This document shows, piece after piece, positions 24,186 to 35,880 of a DNA stretch of 64,000 nt. The stretch is from NCBI RefSeq assembly GCF_001625215.2, contig NC_030383.2, positions 58,270,949-58,334,948 on the forward strand, written 5' to 3'. The stretch's first letter is position 1. Each line of letters begins with the position of its first letter. Position numbers and translations under genes: made by a program. This DNA comes from Daucus carota subsp. sativus. Its lineage: Eukaryota > Streptophyta > Magnoliopsida > Apiales > Apiaceae. The notes under the pieces are model-generated. The model was not told the origin of the DNA. It ran no database searches and was given only the letters and a program-made list of their open reading frames with translations.

Positions 24186-26370
24186 TAGTTGAATATATGG
24201 AAAAATCTCTCAATAATTTTTTTATTTAATCTTTCCATGTACATTGAGGTCATCAAAAATTTTACTAATTTAACTTATTTCCCCTATCATGTTTAATGTG
24301 CTAACTTCCTCGATTTGAATTTTCAGATTCTAATTGGTAAGATGTAGCTCAAACCTAATTTTCACATATTGATATAAATGGATCTATCATGAAAACATTT
24401 AAGTTTTTTTTTTTTTGACAGAAATGATGAAAACATTTAAGTTTGATTATATTGCAAATAATTATACTCAATTTTCATACCTTATTTTCTTTTAAACATT
24501 TGAATGTGAATATATATGATATCAAATTGGTATACAAATTAAATCCATATCCAAATATATTAATCATAGATGGATTCTCGTTGTCATTTAGAATCGATTT
24601 GAATTAGATATGTCGACCATAATACAATAAATTGATTCTTATTCGTGTAAATCCTTGACGGTATCCAGGGTAGTAATATATCTTTAAATATTAAGTTTCA
24701 AGGTCATAATACATATCTCAATTTTTTAGTTAAAATTCAGTGTAATCTATGAACATGCTACTTTTCATTATTGGAAGATGATTCTCATTTGTAAATAACA
24801 AATTAGTTGGATTTTTATATATATTATCTAAGTTCCCATATTGTCATGTATATGGGAGAATCCAAATTATCACATACAATTGACATTTAGGATGAAAACA
24901 CTATTATGAAAAAGGGAGGACTTCAACCAAAAATTCTCAAGTATAAGAAGCCTAGTATGTCGTTGTGATTTGTTGGAATTAAATGCAGAAAGCCAACAAC
25001 AATACTGGTGGTTAATAAGTTCATTTTTTTCTAAGTTACAACATGATTATTTATTGCAGAATTTAGAAAACAAGAAATTTTACACACTATTTTGGTACAA
25101 AACAATATTTGGTGCACTCGTTTATGTAAGACTCATGTAGGAGTACTATAATTTGTTTCATTGTAAAACAATATTAAGAACATGATTTAACAAAATACTT
25201 AAAGATGACAAATTTTGACATATAAATTATCTTTCAACACTTTCTTATAACACTACTAGCTATTGAATGAACTGAAGGATAAAATTCAAATTAGAGAACA
25301 AATTCACAGACGCACACATCATTAGATCAATCTATATGTAATATTTAATTCATGTGAAAACATGACCAAATCTTTGAAGGCTATAGTTAAGATAAACTAA
25401 ATCTTATACCGATGACAATGAGAGAAGAAATATAATTAAGAAGAGATTATTGAGCCTAAAACCTTATAATCATTGACCAAGCAAATGTAAAATTACTAGA
25501 ATTGGAGGAGCCAATTTCAGGATTAAAAGAGAAACCATAGATTTGGTAATGGATTGACGTTTTGGAGGTGAATATATTGGACTTATCTGCAATTATGGTA
25601 AGGAAATGAAGGATGATGTAGTGGTTACTAACTTGTTTAAAATATATAGGTTGTTGCCAATTAATCCCCTATATATGTTTACCATAGAAGCAATGTACAG
25701 TCATATGAAAAGAAGTCATTCCATAAATTGGGTCCTAAAGATAAACACACAAGACCAAAAAACTGGTTATTCACTAACTACTAGAGGTTCAAGGATGGGT
25801 ATACAGAGATAGTCTTGCCCAATTACGAGAGACCTACCAATAGTAGAATTGAGGGAGGCGAAAAAGCTCACCCTAAGAAGGTTGACAGAGAGGATGATTA
25901 ACGCCTAAACATGCTAAGTAGAAGAGTTACGGACCATAATGTAGAAATTGTGGAACTACCTACAAAGTGACAAGAGGAGCTACAACCGTGCAGGTAACTT
26001 ATGAAATGAGCATCCTGGTTGCTGTAGTGCTAACTAAGTGGTCATTCTCGTTGAGAATTAGAAGTTGTGGAATCATGCTATCATGGAAACACATAAGCAG
26101 TAAGACCAGTAAGACCACTAGAACCATATATAATTTTTAACAATTTAATTGTAACAAGATCATTTTACTGTCTCAGACCTTAATTATTAGTGTAAGTTGT
26201 TTGGTGCCCTAATTTTTTTTGAACTTGTTGTTTATGAGTATTTGATAACTCTTTAATCCACTATTATTAATAGAAAAAATTAAGCTTCAAAATATGAAGG
26301 GGAAATAAATTATATATACCTCTGCAGACAAGCACAAAAGTACATGGATAGATCCACTTCATAGAGTCGG
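24186..26370. other. Gene-poor AT-rich region
   Basis: I see no supported gene. The stretch 25800-26110 is less AT-rich and looks like decayed coding DNA, possibly transposon-derived, but the frames are broken and I could not name it. Confidence 0.45.
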
Positions 26371-28158
26371 CATTACAAGAAAAACCGGGCATGGTTCGTT
26401 CTTTAGAGATGAGCGAGATCCCACGTAGATTTTTAAATGAGCAGATGCATTGCCTAGCTGATGAGGCCTTTCTAGATCATGATGATCCGATTCTTGCTGC
26501 ATCGTGGAGTCAGTATATCCGCTTGGCAACGGCTTTTGTTGTGGATGCCCTCAAATTGAACGATAAGGTCATTTTAGAGGTAATTGTGTTTCACTCTCTG
26601 TCTCTCTTACCCTATCTTTTTGATTCCAGTATCATCTGCTATCAAAATTTTTTTATATATTAATGAGACTTGTCCAGGTTTTTCTATCGTAAGAATTTCT
26701 TGAAGATCTGTGTAGTTGCACATCTTAGCTGCTACTAGTCTACTAAATGCTGATTGTTTGTTGCGCTACTTGGAGAGCCCTTATACTAAATTAGAAACAA
26801 GAATATAGTATTTTAGTCGTAGAAAATCAATACATAAATAGATTGCGAAATCTGCATTAATTTAAAAATTATTTTCACCAAGCTGTTAGTTTCCAATTTA
26901 GATCCTTTTTGGCGTAAACTTGTTGTTTCTTGTTTCTTGTATGTGATTCTTTGAAAAACATCACAATCTGATTCTAAATGGATCTATGACTTTTGGTATG
27001 CACGGAAATTAGCATTTATGTATCTATATCTATTTGCCTGGTACTACAAAAAATTTGAGGTTCAGTATTGCTTATTTGATTCTTCAACGTGCTTTCACAG
27101 TAATAGTAGCCAGCTTCATGTACAAGTTGTCAACTACGCAGTGTATTTTCTACTAGCTCTGTAATGTCAGTATATGTATAAATTTCTATTTTATGTAGGC
27201 CTCCATGATTTATCTGTGTTTATGTGTGGCTTGTATAGTTTAATCTCTAGGTCACTTTTTGGATTCCAATAATATTTTCATTATTTTATTCAATTGCAGG
27301 GTACTAGCAAGTATTGAAAAAGCTCTAATGGATCGCGACATCTCCGGAAACCATAATGATGAAGACGTAGACGAAGTAGCCGATCAATTTCCCTTGTAAT
27401 TGATACAAGCTTTACGAGGGACAACTCATCTTTTGAAGCTAACTTTTTGAAACTCACTTTGACTTTTAACACTAAAATGCACAAGTAGATGTATGCATAT
27501 AATGTTCTAAGTTGTTAGCCTATCCATGGTGATAGAATTTCTAAATGCTATAGTATTAGTTATGAATGGTATCAGTTATGAATGGTATATAATCAAATTT
27601 GTTTATAATGTTTATCTAATTTAAGTTTACATTAAATTGCAAAGTATAGCAAGGTCATGGTTTTTTTTTGGGTAATATAATTGATTAATATGACTATTTT
27701 CAGTAGAATTAAACTTATTATATTTGAATGAAAACTGTCAAATTTATAAATTTGACTACCCAACCTCAGTCAAATTTATAAATTTGACTACAACTTTCTA
27801 GTCAAAAATATAAAATTGACTAACTAAAATAAGTGGTCAAATTTATAGATATGACTGAACACAAGTGGTCAAATTTATAAATTTGACCGATCTGGTGAAA
27901 TTAAATTAAAAATAAGCGGGATATTTGAATTTTCATGAAAATTTGGACTTTGAAAACACTAGCAAAAATGACCGAAAGCGGTCGAAATTGGCGGTCAATT
28001 TTAAACATTCAAAACTAACCAGTCAATTTTATCGGTCAAATTTAACTATACCGGAGATGGCTAAAATCCACTAAGCCATGACTGACCGCCGATTCCGGTC
28101 AAAATTAACTAAATTTGACCGGAAATGACGGTCAAATTTATCGGTTTTTCTAGTAGTA
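26371..28158. mobile_element. CACTA element carrying a gene fragment
   Basis: The left end CATTACAAGAAAAACCGGGC (26371) and the right end TTTTTCTAGTAGTA (to 28158) are CACTA termini with one substitution each in the outermost CACTA/TAGTG. Flanks CGG and CGA may be a decayed 3-bp duplication. The right subterminal region (27740-28150) has many copies of 'ggtcaaattta(t)' and complement. The left side lacks them and coding-like DNA begins about 20 bp from the end. Confidence 0.75.
26391..27399 (+). pseudogene. Unidentified two-exon gene fragment inside the CACTA element
   Basis: The first open segment (26391-26579) encodes a hydrophilic, well-composed sequence (IPRRFLNEQMHCLADEAFLD, HDDPILAASWSQYIRLATAF). 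It ends at a good donor, GAG|GTAATT. After an acceptor at 27297-27299 (ttgcag), one frame reads VLASIEKALMDRDISG, then an acidic DEDVDEVAD tail and a stop at 27397. Joined in phase 0 the protein stops after five residues; the acidic frame needs a phase shift. I do not recognise the family. It may be a captured host exon pair or part of a transposon ORF. Confidence 0.45.
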
Positions 28159-28837
28159 CGATGTCAATCCCATCATCTTTCTTTACTATTGAATAGATCT
28201 AAACAACCGAATACACTCATATCCATCTCCTTAAAAACCAAATTTCATAATAAATATTACTCCAGTATTTTCTTTATTATCAAACAGATCCAAACAACCA
28301 CACACAATCATCCTTTTAGTTGAAATTGATCACCCATTAGGCCATCGCCATCATATGCAAATCACTGCTCCATATATGCATGAACCAGAACATCGATCCA
28401 GGGGACTGAGCCGGACCCAGACCCAGAGGTTCATTCCAATAATCCATTTATTTGTTTCAACAATAAGCCTTAAGCTCAATACAAATTTCAATTTTTCGTT
28501 CAAGTTTGTTTGACATTATCTTTTGTTATTTTCTTGACAGCAAGAAAAGCCATAGGGTTTTCCTTTTAAACCGTGATTTGTTGTTCCATTAATTGAGATT
28601 AATTTTGATACTACCGGATGAAATACAAGCTAGAATTGATTAAGATTTACGAACAAACGACAACTTATTACGTCAAATAAACTGGATTTAATTTCAACTT
28701 ATTACAACTTTTAAAGGCCATAAAATGCGTTTAAAATTCTTATCATCCAAGGTGAACGACCTTGTAAACATAAAAAGTACTATATATAAAGATACAAACA
28801 TATATCAAATCTTCAAAATATTACATACTACCATTAT
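28159..28837. other. Intergenic, no feature seen
   Basis: AT-rich DNA lies between the CACTA element and the long-TIR MULE. I see no coding frame or terminal repeats. Confidence 0.5.
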
Positions 28838-28847
28838 ATTTTGATAA

Positions 28848-29972
28848 GGGAAAATTAATTTAAATGTCCCTGAACTATTGGTGTTTTATGGTCTGGGTCC
28901 CTGAAATAAAGATTCCAATATCCGGGTCACTTACGTTTTCAGTTTTTTTGTTTGAGTCCTTCCGTTAACTGAGATCCTAACGGACGGTAGAATCTCGATG
29001 ACGTGGCAAAATTAATGACAAGTGTATATGAATTTTATTTTAAAGGTCCCTGAACTATTAGTAATTTTCTTATTTGAGTCCTTTCAATGATCTAAAATTT
29101 ATATGTATTAAGATACTAACATTTAATCGGCTTAGAAGGTATTCAATCTTTAGTACAACTTAAATTTTTTAATTCGTAATTGTTTTAGACGTCTAAAAGA
29201 TAATATTATTTGTAACACTAATTGGAATTTTTGCAAAATTAATATTAATAGTTATTTGACAAATTAATATTGAATTGTTACAGAGCTTTTAAGTTAAATA
29301 AACTCAAAATTGATTTGTTATTAGATTTTTTGACAATGTCTTGTGAGCCTTTTTTTTACAATATAACTATAACCTTTGCGTTTTTTTTAACAGAACCTTT
29401 GCGTTTGTTATGACAATAATATTCTTGGCAAGTCTCTTTTACATGTCATTTATTCTGTGATAAAAAAAACTAATACACAATAAATTAAGATACATAGAAA
29501 CACGAGTTAAAACAGTAATATAACATAGTAAAATAAACATTAATATATTTATTAATATAACAAAATAAATATATTAATGTTTATTTTACACAATAAATAA
29601 ACTAATGTTTATTAATTAATTAATTAATTAATTAATATACGAAATAAAAAATTACAAATTTAAAAACTTAAATTGTACTAAAGATTGAATAGCTTCCAAG
29701 TCGATTAAATGTTAGTATCTTAATACATAATAAATTTTAAATTAATGAAAGGACTCAAACAAGAAAATTACTAATAGTTCAGGGATCTTTAAAATAAAAT
29801 TCATATACACGTGTCAACAATCCTGCCACGTCATCGAGATTCTAACGTCAGTTAACGGAAAGACTCAAACAAGAAAATTGAAAACATAAATGATCCGAAT
29901 ATTGGAATCTTTATTTCAGGGACCCAGACAATAAAATACCAATAGTTCAGGGACCTTTAAATTAATTTTCCC
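28848..29972. mobile_element. Long-TIR MULE-type element (1.1 kb, non-autonomous)
   Basis: Arms of about 330 bp (28848-29180 and 29640-29972) are inverted copies: GGGAAAATTAATTTAAATG at the left and TTTAAATTAATTTTCCC at the right. Paired interior strings such as 'ccctgaactatt(g/a)gt' and 'acgtggcaa' also match. ATTTTGATAA (28838-28847) and ATTTTAATAA (29973-29982) form a 10-bp target duplication with one change, as in Mutator-like insertions. There is no coding region. Confidence 0.88.
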
Positions 29973-29982
29973 ATTTTAATAA

Positions 29983-30476
29983 TGCTACACATAATATGTA
30001 ATGCTAATAATTAAATCCGAACCTAACTTCTATGACAAAAAAAAAAAGCTGAATCTAACACTAGTGAGTAAAATAAAAAAATTATAGTTGAGTGGTTAGT
30101 TTTTAAAGATGCAATAAGTTTAGTGACAAAAAAATTATCATAATACTAGTAATCAAATCTGAACCTAAGTTTGTGGCTAAAAAAAAAACCAAACCTAACA
30201 TTAGTGACGAAAAGCAAAAATAAATTAGTTGGGTGGTAACTTTCTAAAAACGCTATAAGTTGAGTGGCAAAAAATCTATTTTCCCAATATAATATGGAAT
30301 GTTTCAACAAAATTTATACAAAATATGAATAGAAATTTTTATCTTCCTTTTGTTTAATATTTAAGTTTGTTAACTTATGTATTGGTATGTATTAACCGGT
30401 CATTCGATCAATTATTATATCATAGAATATGTGACACATATGAAGCGTAGAAAATATATTCACGATAAGTAACTTA
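29983..30476. repeat. Two imperfect tandem units (~125 bp)
   Basis: Two similar segments run from about 30010 and about 30160. Each has 'gaacctaa(c)tt', '(a)aacctaacattagtga' (or the diverged 'aatctaacactagtga'), 'ttagttgggtggt' (or 'atagttgagtggt') and 'gc(t)ataagttgagtggc' forms. No gene is seen in this interval. Confidence 0.55.
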
Positions 30477-31071
30477 AGGGGCCGTTTGGTCAGGTATTCA
30501 GGAAAGGGAAAGGTAATCATCCTGATTGATTCCTTTTGTACGTGTTTGTTTTATAAAAATCATCATTCTCTTTCCCCGTTTTTAGTAGTGGGTTTACCCA
30601 ATAATGCTCATAACTCATTCCCCACCCCCCAACTAGGTATTTGGATTCCCTTTCCTCACTTTTTTCTGTTTTGAGTTATAATTCATATTTTAAACAATTA
30701 AAATAAAAGATTATCATATAAAATATTTTTAAGAATTAAAAATAACTTTTAATATAGTTTTTTAAATTAAATATAATTGTGACATAATTCACATGTTAAT
30801 TTATTTTAAAAAATTAATAGTATGGTTAAATAAATTATATTAATTTATTAGAATGTAAATAAATTATCTTGTTATAGATATGAATACATTTAACTCTTTT
30901 GAAATTATATAATATTAAAAAAATCGAATATAAAATTAATCACACAAATTTCCATTCCGTTTCTGCAACAAAACCAAACAGGTAAAACAATTCAGGATCA
31001 TTACTTTACTTTCTCCGCATTTCCCTTTCTGCATTCCATTCTGTTTCTCCAAAGCGAACCAAACGGCTCCT
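30477..31071. mobile_element. MITE with AGGGGCCGTTTGGT ends
   Basis: The left end AGGGGCCGTTTGGT is mirrored by ACCAAACGGCTCCT at the right. The interior also mirrors: 'caggaaagggaaaggtaat' against 'ttactttctccgcatttcc'. No clear target duplication is visible and there is no coding. Ends of this kind occur on plant hAT/PIF-type MITEs; the superfamily is left open. Confidence 0.65.
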
Positions 31072-31584
31072 AATATTATTCTTGAAGAACTTTAGGATGG
31101 CCCATAACACTTCAGCTATTCTATCACAACAGAGAATATTGATTAACACGTAAGCCATCCATGTAATGAATTGTATACCTTATTTTTTGGTATGTTTTCT
31201 AATATTTTTGTAAAATATAATTTTATAATATTTTTTATAAATTTTTTTAATTAAAATTTGTTGTTTAAACTTTAATTAAAAAAAATTAAAAATATTATGA
31301 AACTATGCTTTATAGAATACTCGAAATAAACATATATTTCTTATGGGAAGAAGGGAGTATTTAAGTTGGTCAATTACACGTAAAAGGCTAGTGCTTAATG
31401 TTATTCATGTATGTTTGATCTTTTTATTTATCTTTTCGTAAGTTTGTATCAGTTGAGCTAGGGGCTTGAGAGAGGGAAAAAGACAACACCGGCCGAAAGG
31501 CAGGATAGGGTTTAGATACCAATTACCAAATATGAGAAAGCTATAAAATCGACACCAGACATCAGAAAGCTAAAATAGAGATCT

Positions 31585-32060
31585 ATTCTCTCTTTTCTCT
31601 CTATTCTTGAAGTAGCCGCCTCTATAATCTGAGGGGTTTCATCGACTTTTACCGGTGGAAAACCCCAATCTTTTCTTCTTTTTAGCAGTTTTCGTTCATA
31701 TTTTGCTTTCGTTTAATAAGTTCCCAATTTATTTGGGTTTTGTTTGGTCTCTCCTTGTGTGAGAGTTTGATTTTGATTTTCTTTACAGTTTGTCATGTCC
31801 GGGATCCTAGATCTGCAGGATTTTGATGGTGTTGATTTTCATGGTGTTGATTTGATGATGAAAGTTATTATGGTGATACATCTATGGTTGATTGCTCAAA
31901 ACAACAGTTGGAGGATTACAATATGTATATATCTCTTCAAAAAATCGTTTGGTTCCCTATCCAAGATGGAAGGATTCAACAACGATATTATCACGCGTTT
32001 GTTCAATTTCGATCATGTATGTAGATGCCGTATGATTTTTTATTATTGAATTATTATCCT
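31585..32060 (+). repeat. Dispersed repeat, copy 1 (retroposon-like)
   Basis: It shares blocks in the same order with 43390-43925: 'gtagcc(g)cct', 'ttttaccggtggaaaacc', 'gtgagagttt(t)gatt', 'atctcttcaa', and 'atgattttttattattgaatt' followed by an A-rich tract. The order and the A-rich end suggest a non-LTR-type retroposon, but no reverse transcriptase is present. The open frame at 31795-32049 is not conserved in copy 2. DNA at 31072-31584 is empty except for a Stowaway-like end near 31345. Confidence 0.5.
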
Positions 32061-33713
32061 TGTTAAAAAAAAAGATAAAAGGCATGTTCGGCAATTTATA
32101 TTCATAAAATAAAGATTTATTTTGAAAAACAATTCATAACAGTGTTCTAAAAAACGGGAATAGAAACTAACCGGTGAAGTAATCAATTAGAATCAGAAAA
32201 TCGGCGATTAATTGGATCATTGATCCAATGAAATGGAGACTCCATAAAACTTGATTTTAGATTTTTCGCAATTTTTTTACAAATTTCAATACTCTGACTA
32301 ATTAATCTGATTTTTGACCCTGTTGATTCAATTTTGACCGATTAATCATCAATTAAGTATCGATTTAATCATTTTTCACCGATTTTTGTATCAACCAATT
32401 TTTGACCTGATTTTTATAAATTATATCAGTATTCGTCCGAATACCGATTAATCAGTCAATTAGCCAATTTTTAGAACAACTCAAACTCATGCTATTTTCT
32501 ATATATATGTAGAGCTAATATATCCTATAGCAGGAAGAAAACTAAAACACAGATTAATTAGGCAATCTTGAATATATACCAAACCATGTTTTTTTCCAAA
32601 TGGCACCTTTCGGCGCTGAAATGTAACAACATAGATTTGATAATATGATTTTACCGAGCATCTGTTATTTTTAGTGTGTGGCTTGAGGTCTTTGAGGTAT
32701 GTCCATGAGAGTTTAGGCATCTTTTGGGCTCGTGCCATTGGCCCAAGGTCAATATGTGTAGCTAATTAAGCTTGTCACCATATTGAAGACTCAAGATCGC
32801 TTCATGCCTTCATCGATCTGTTTTTTTCTTTCTAGACGGAAAAGGAAAAAATAAATGGATTGATTTATTTGACCATCGCACATCAATACCCTTTATTAAT
32901 AAGCGAAACCACTTTTCGGTGGAACATCGGTACCAAAAGTACCAAAATTTGGTCACTTTCATATTGATTAGGATTTTATAGTCATTGTTATATTATTATT
33001 AAAAAACTTTTATATTGAATAGAATTTTATTATTAAAGACCTCAATATTCATTAGGACACTGAAAGACTTTTTTATTGATTAGAATTTTATTATTAAAAA
33101 CTTCAATATTTATTAGGACAATGTAATATAAATTTTTTATTTAATAAGAACAATCATTATAGAATTATGAAAAGATTTTCATATTATTAGGATTTTATAC
33201 TTATTATTATACATTTTTAGGATTTTATAATTATTATTATATAATTATGAAAAGACTTCTATATTGATTCGGATTTTATTAATAAAAATTTCAATATTGG
33301 TTAAAATTATTATACTACTATATAAAAAGACTTCTATGGTGTTTAGGATTTTGTAATATAACATTTATCCTATTCGCACAGTTAAATCTCGCTAACAATT
33401 TAACTTATGAAACAGTTCTATAAAATTCATATAAAAAATTGGCTATCATCATATTAATTTTTATTTAACAATTATTACTATTATCAAAAAAAAACTTCTA
33501 TATTTGACAGGATTTTTTATTATAACAATTATCTTACTAATAAAAATATGTTACCAACAAAATTATTTGTTTTAATTTTTTAAAACTCAAATAATTTAAT
33601 ATACGTAACAACTCTATAAATCTTTTATCATACTTCAGAGTTCAAATAAATAGGGAGTTCATATTGATATTAATATAATATCCTATCAATAGAATAATAA
33701 TGTCAACGAAATT
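32061..33713. other. AT-rich region before the 300-bp array
   Basis: No gene is supported. From about 32930 the DNA consists of loosely repeated phrases ('ttaggattttata', 'attattatta', 'aagacttctatatt'). These appear to be worn units of the element that ends at 35376. Confidence 0.4.
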
Positions 33714-34912
33714 ATTCGTTTTAATTTTTAAAATTTATACAATTTAATTTACGAAATAAATTTATAAAACTTCTATCGTATTTCAGAATTAAAATAAACA
33801 AGATTCAATATTGATACCAAAGTACCAAAAAAATTGGTCATATATTTTTTAATAAATAATAATTATTATCATTCAATGTTTTTCAGAAGATTGCGATAAA
33901 GACGAATAAGGCGGTGGTAACACTGACTTGATGGAAACTTAAAAAAAATAAGTCATTGTCCATATTACAACATATAATAAAAGAACCAAAACTCTAGACA
34001 TACGTCAAATATTCGTTTTAATTTTTAAAACTCATACACTTTAATTTACGAAACAAATTTATAAAACTTCTATCGTATTTCAGAATTAAAATAAACAAGA
34101 TTCAATATTGATACCAAAGTACCCAAAAATTTGGTCATATATTTTTTAATAATAATTATTATTATCATTCAATGTTTTCCTGAAGATTGCGATAAAGACG
34201 AATAAGGCGGTGGTAACACTGACTTGACAAATGGAAACTTAAAAAAATGAAGTCATTGTCCATATTGCAACATATATAATAAAAGAACCGAAACTCTGGA
34301 CATACGTCAAATATTCGTTTTAATTTTCAAAACTCATACACTTTAATTTACGAAACAAATCTATAAAAATTCTATCATATATCAGAATTAAAACAAATAA
34401 GATTCGATATTGATACCAAAGTATCAAAAAACTTGATCATTTATTTTTAATAATAATTATTATTATCATTCAGTGTTTTTTAGAAGATTGCGATAAAGAC
34501 GAATAAGACGGTGGTAACACTGACTTGACAAATGGAAACTTAAAAAAAAATTGAAGTCATTGTCCATATTGCCACATATAATAAAAGAACCGAAACTCTA
34601 GACATACGTCAAATATTCGTTTTAATATTTAAAACTCATACAATATAATTTACGAAACAAATCTATAAAATTTCAATCATATTTTAGAATTAAAATAAAC
34701 AAGATTCGATATTGATATCAAAGTACCAAAAAATTTGGTCATTTATTTTTCAATAATAATAATTATTATCATTTAGTGTTTTTCATAAGATTACGATAAA
34801 GACGAATTAGGCGGTGACAACACTGACTTGACAAATAGAAACTCAAAGAAAATGAAGTCATTATCCATATTGCAACATATAATAAAAGAATCAAAACTCT
34901 AGACTTACGTCA
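33714..34912 (+). repeat. Four tandem ~300-bp units
   Basis: Units start at 33714, 34011, 34313 and 34615 at 'attcgttttaat'. Each contains 'agattc(a/g)atattgata', 'gattgcgataaagacgaat' (one base changed in the last), 'ggtggtaacactgacttga' (worn in the last) and 'gacatacgtcaaat'. Half units precede the array near 33567. The array lies inside a probable Helitron. Confidence 0.88.
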
Positions 34913-35376
34913 AGATATTTGATATCAAATCATTATTCTACTTATGAGTTATATTTTAGAACATATATAATGTTTAGTGATTTATAATATAATTGTTTTA
35001 TCTTTTGATTGCAACGGTTATATTGTAGAACATAACCTGCAAATTGTCAGATGTTTACAAATATTATAGACTAAAAAAATTAAAATTGAAACGAGTAGAG
35101 TATTTTTAAATAATTTTGGACAACAATACTCTTATTTTGTGGACTCCATAGAACATGGACTCATATTATTATGAAATAAATTTAAAGTATGATCAAATTT
35201 TAATAATTAGAAAATCTTATATTAAATAACAATAATTTAAATATCTTTTAAAAACAATAATTTAAATAGGTATAATGAAAATATAATAATATAATTAAAA
35301 AAGACATTATTCTTCTAATAAATAACAAATTTTAAAATTTTATTTAAACCCGTGCTTGGCACAGGCTATCAACTAG
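34913..35376 (+). mobile_element. Decayed Helitron 3' terminus
   Basis: 'cccgtgcttggcacagg' at 35349-35365 is a worn form of the hairpin seen at 18625 (CCCGTGCTTCGCACGGG). A short spacer and terminal CTAG (35373-35376) followed by T come next. The 5' TC end was not identified, so the full span (perhaps from about 32930) is uncertain. The stretch 34915-35170 also resembles, in inverted orientation, the interior of the MITE at 60023-60442. Confidence 0.6.
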
Positions 35377-35880
35377 TAATTTTTAACTGTATCCCTGTGA
35401 GAGAAATAAGTACTTATTTTACAATAACACAAAATGTAACAACAAAATTATAAAAGAGTAGCATACTAACACAAGTAACTAATAAGCATAAGAAGCTGTG
35501 GGCTACATTTGTTTTTAGCTCCCTCAGCCTCCTCTTTTACACACTTTTTCAATTCATCCCCTTGATGAATAATGTTGCTGCTTTTATCTTTTAAAGCAAC
35601 AACAATAGATAATAAAACAAAACATGATAAACCCCTTAAGGTAAAAAGTAAAAAAAAATGTTACCACACCCCCAACTAAAATACTAGGAGGTTTTACCAC
35701 TACTCATCCCTTCATCCCACCCAAATCACTTCAAATTTTCCCGGTAAAAAAGAGAGAAATATGAAGCTGGGAATCTCGGGAGAATCACAAAACTAATTAA
35801 TAAAAACACAGACACTGCGGTTATATTATATTATATTATTTTAAATAATATAATAATGTAGGTAAGGTGTGTGTATTATA
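35377..35880. other. 3' flank of the expansin gene
   Basis: The 3' UTR of the minus-strand expansin gene should lie in the part nearest 35880. No other feature is seen. Confidence 0.5.

Noticed and set aside
25800-26110. Possible zinc-finger-like coding remnant (C-x2-C pattern near 25945)
   Set aside because: Frames are broken and the spacing does not complete any zinc-finger family I can name.
31795-32049. 84-aa frame in the dispersed repeat
   Set aside because: The related copy at 43390-43925 does not keep the frame.
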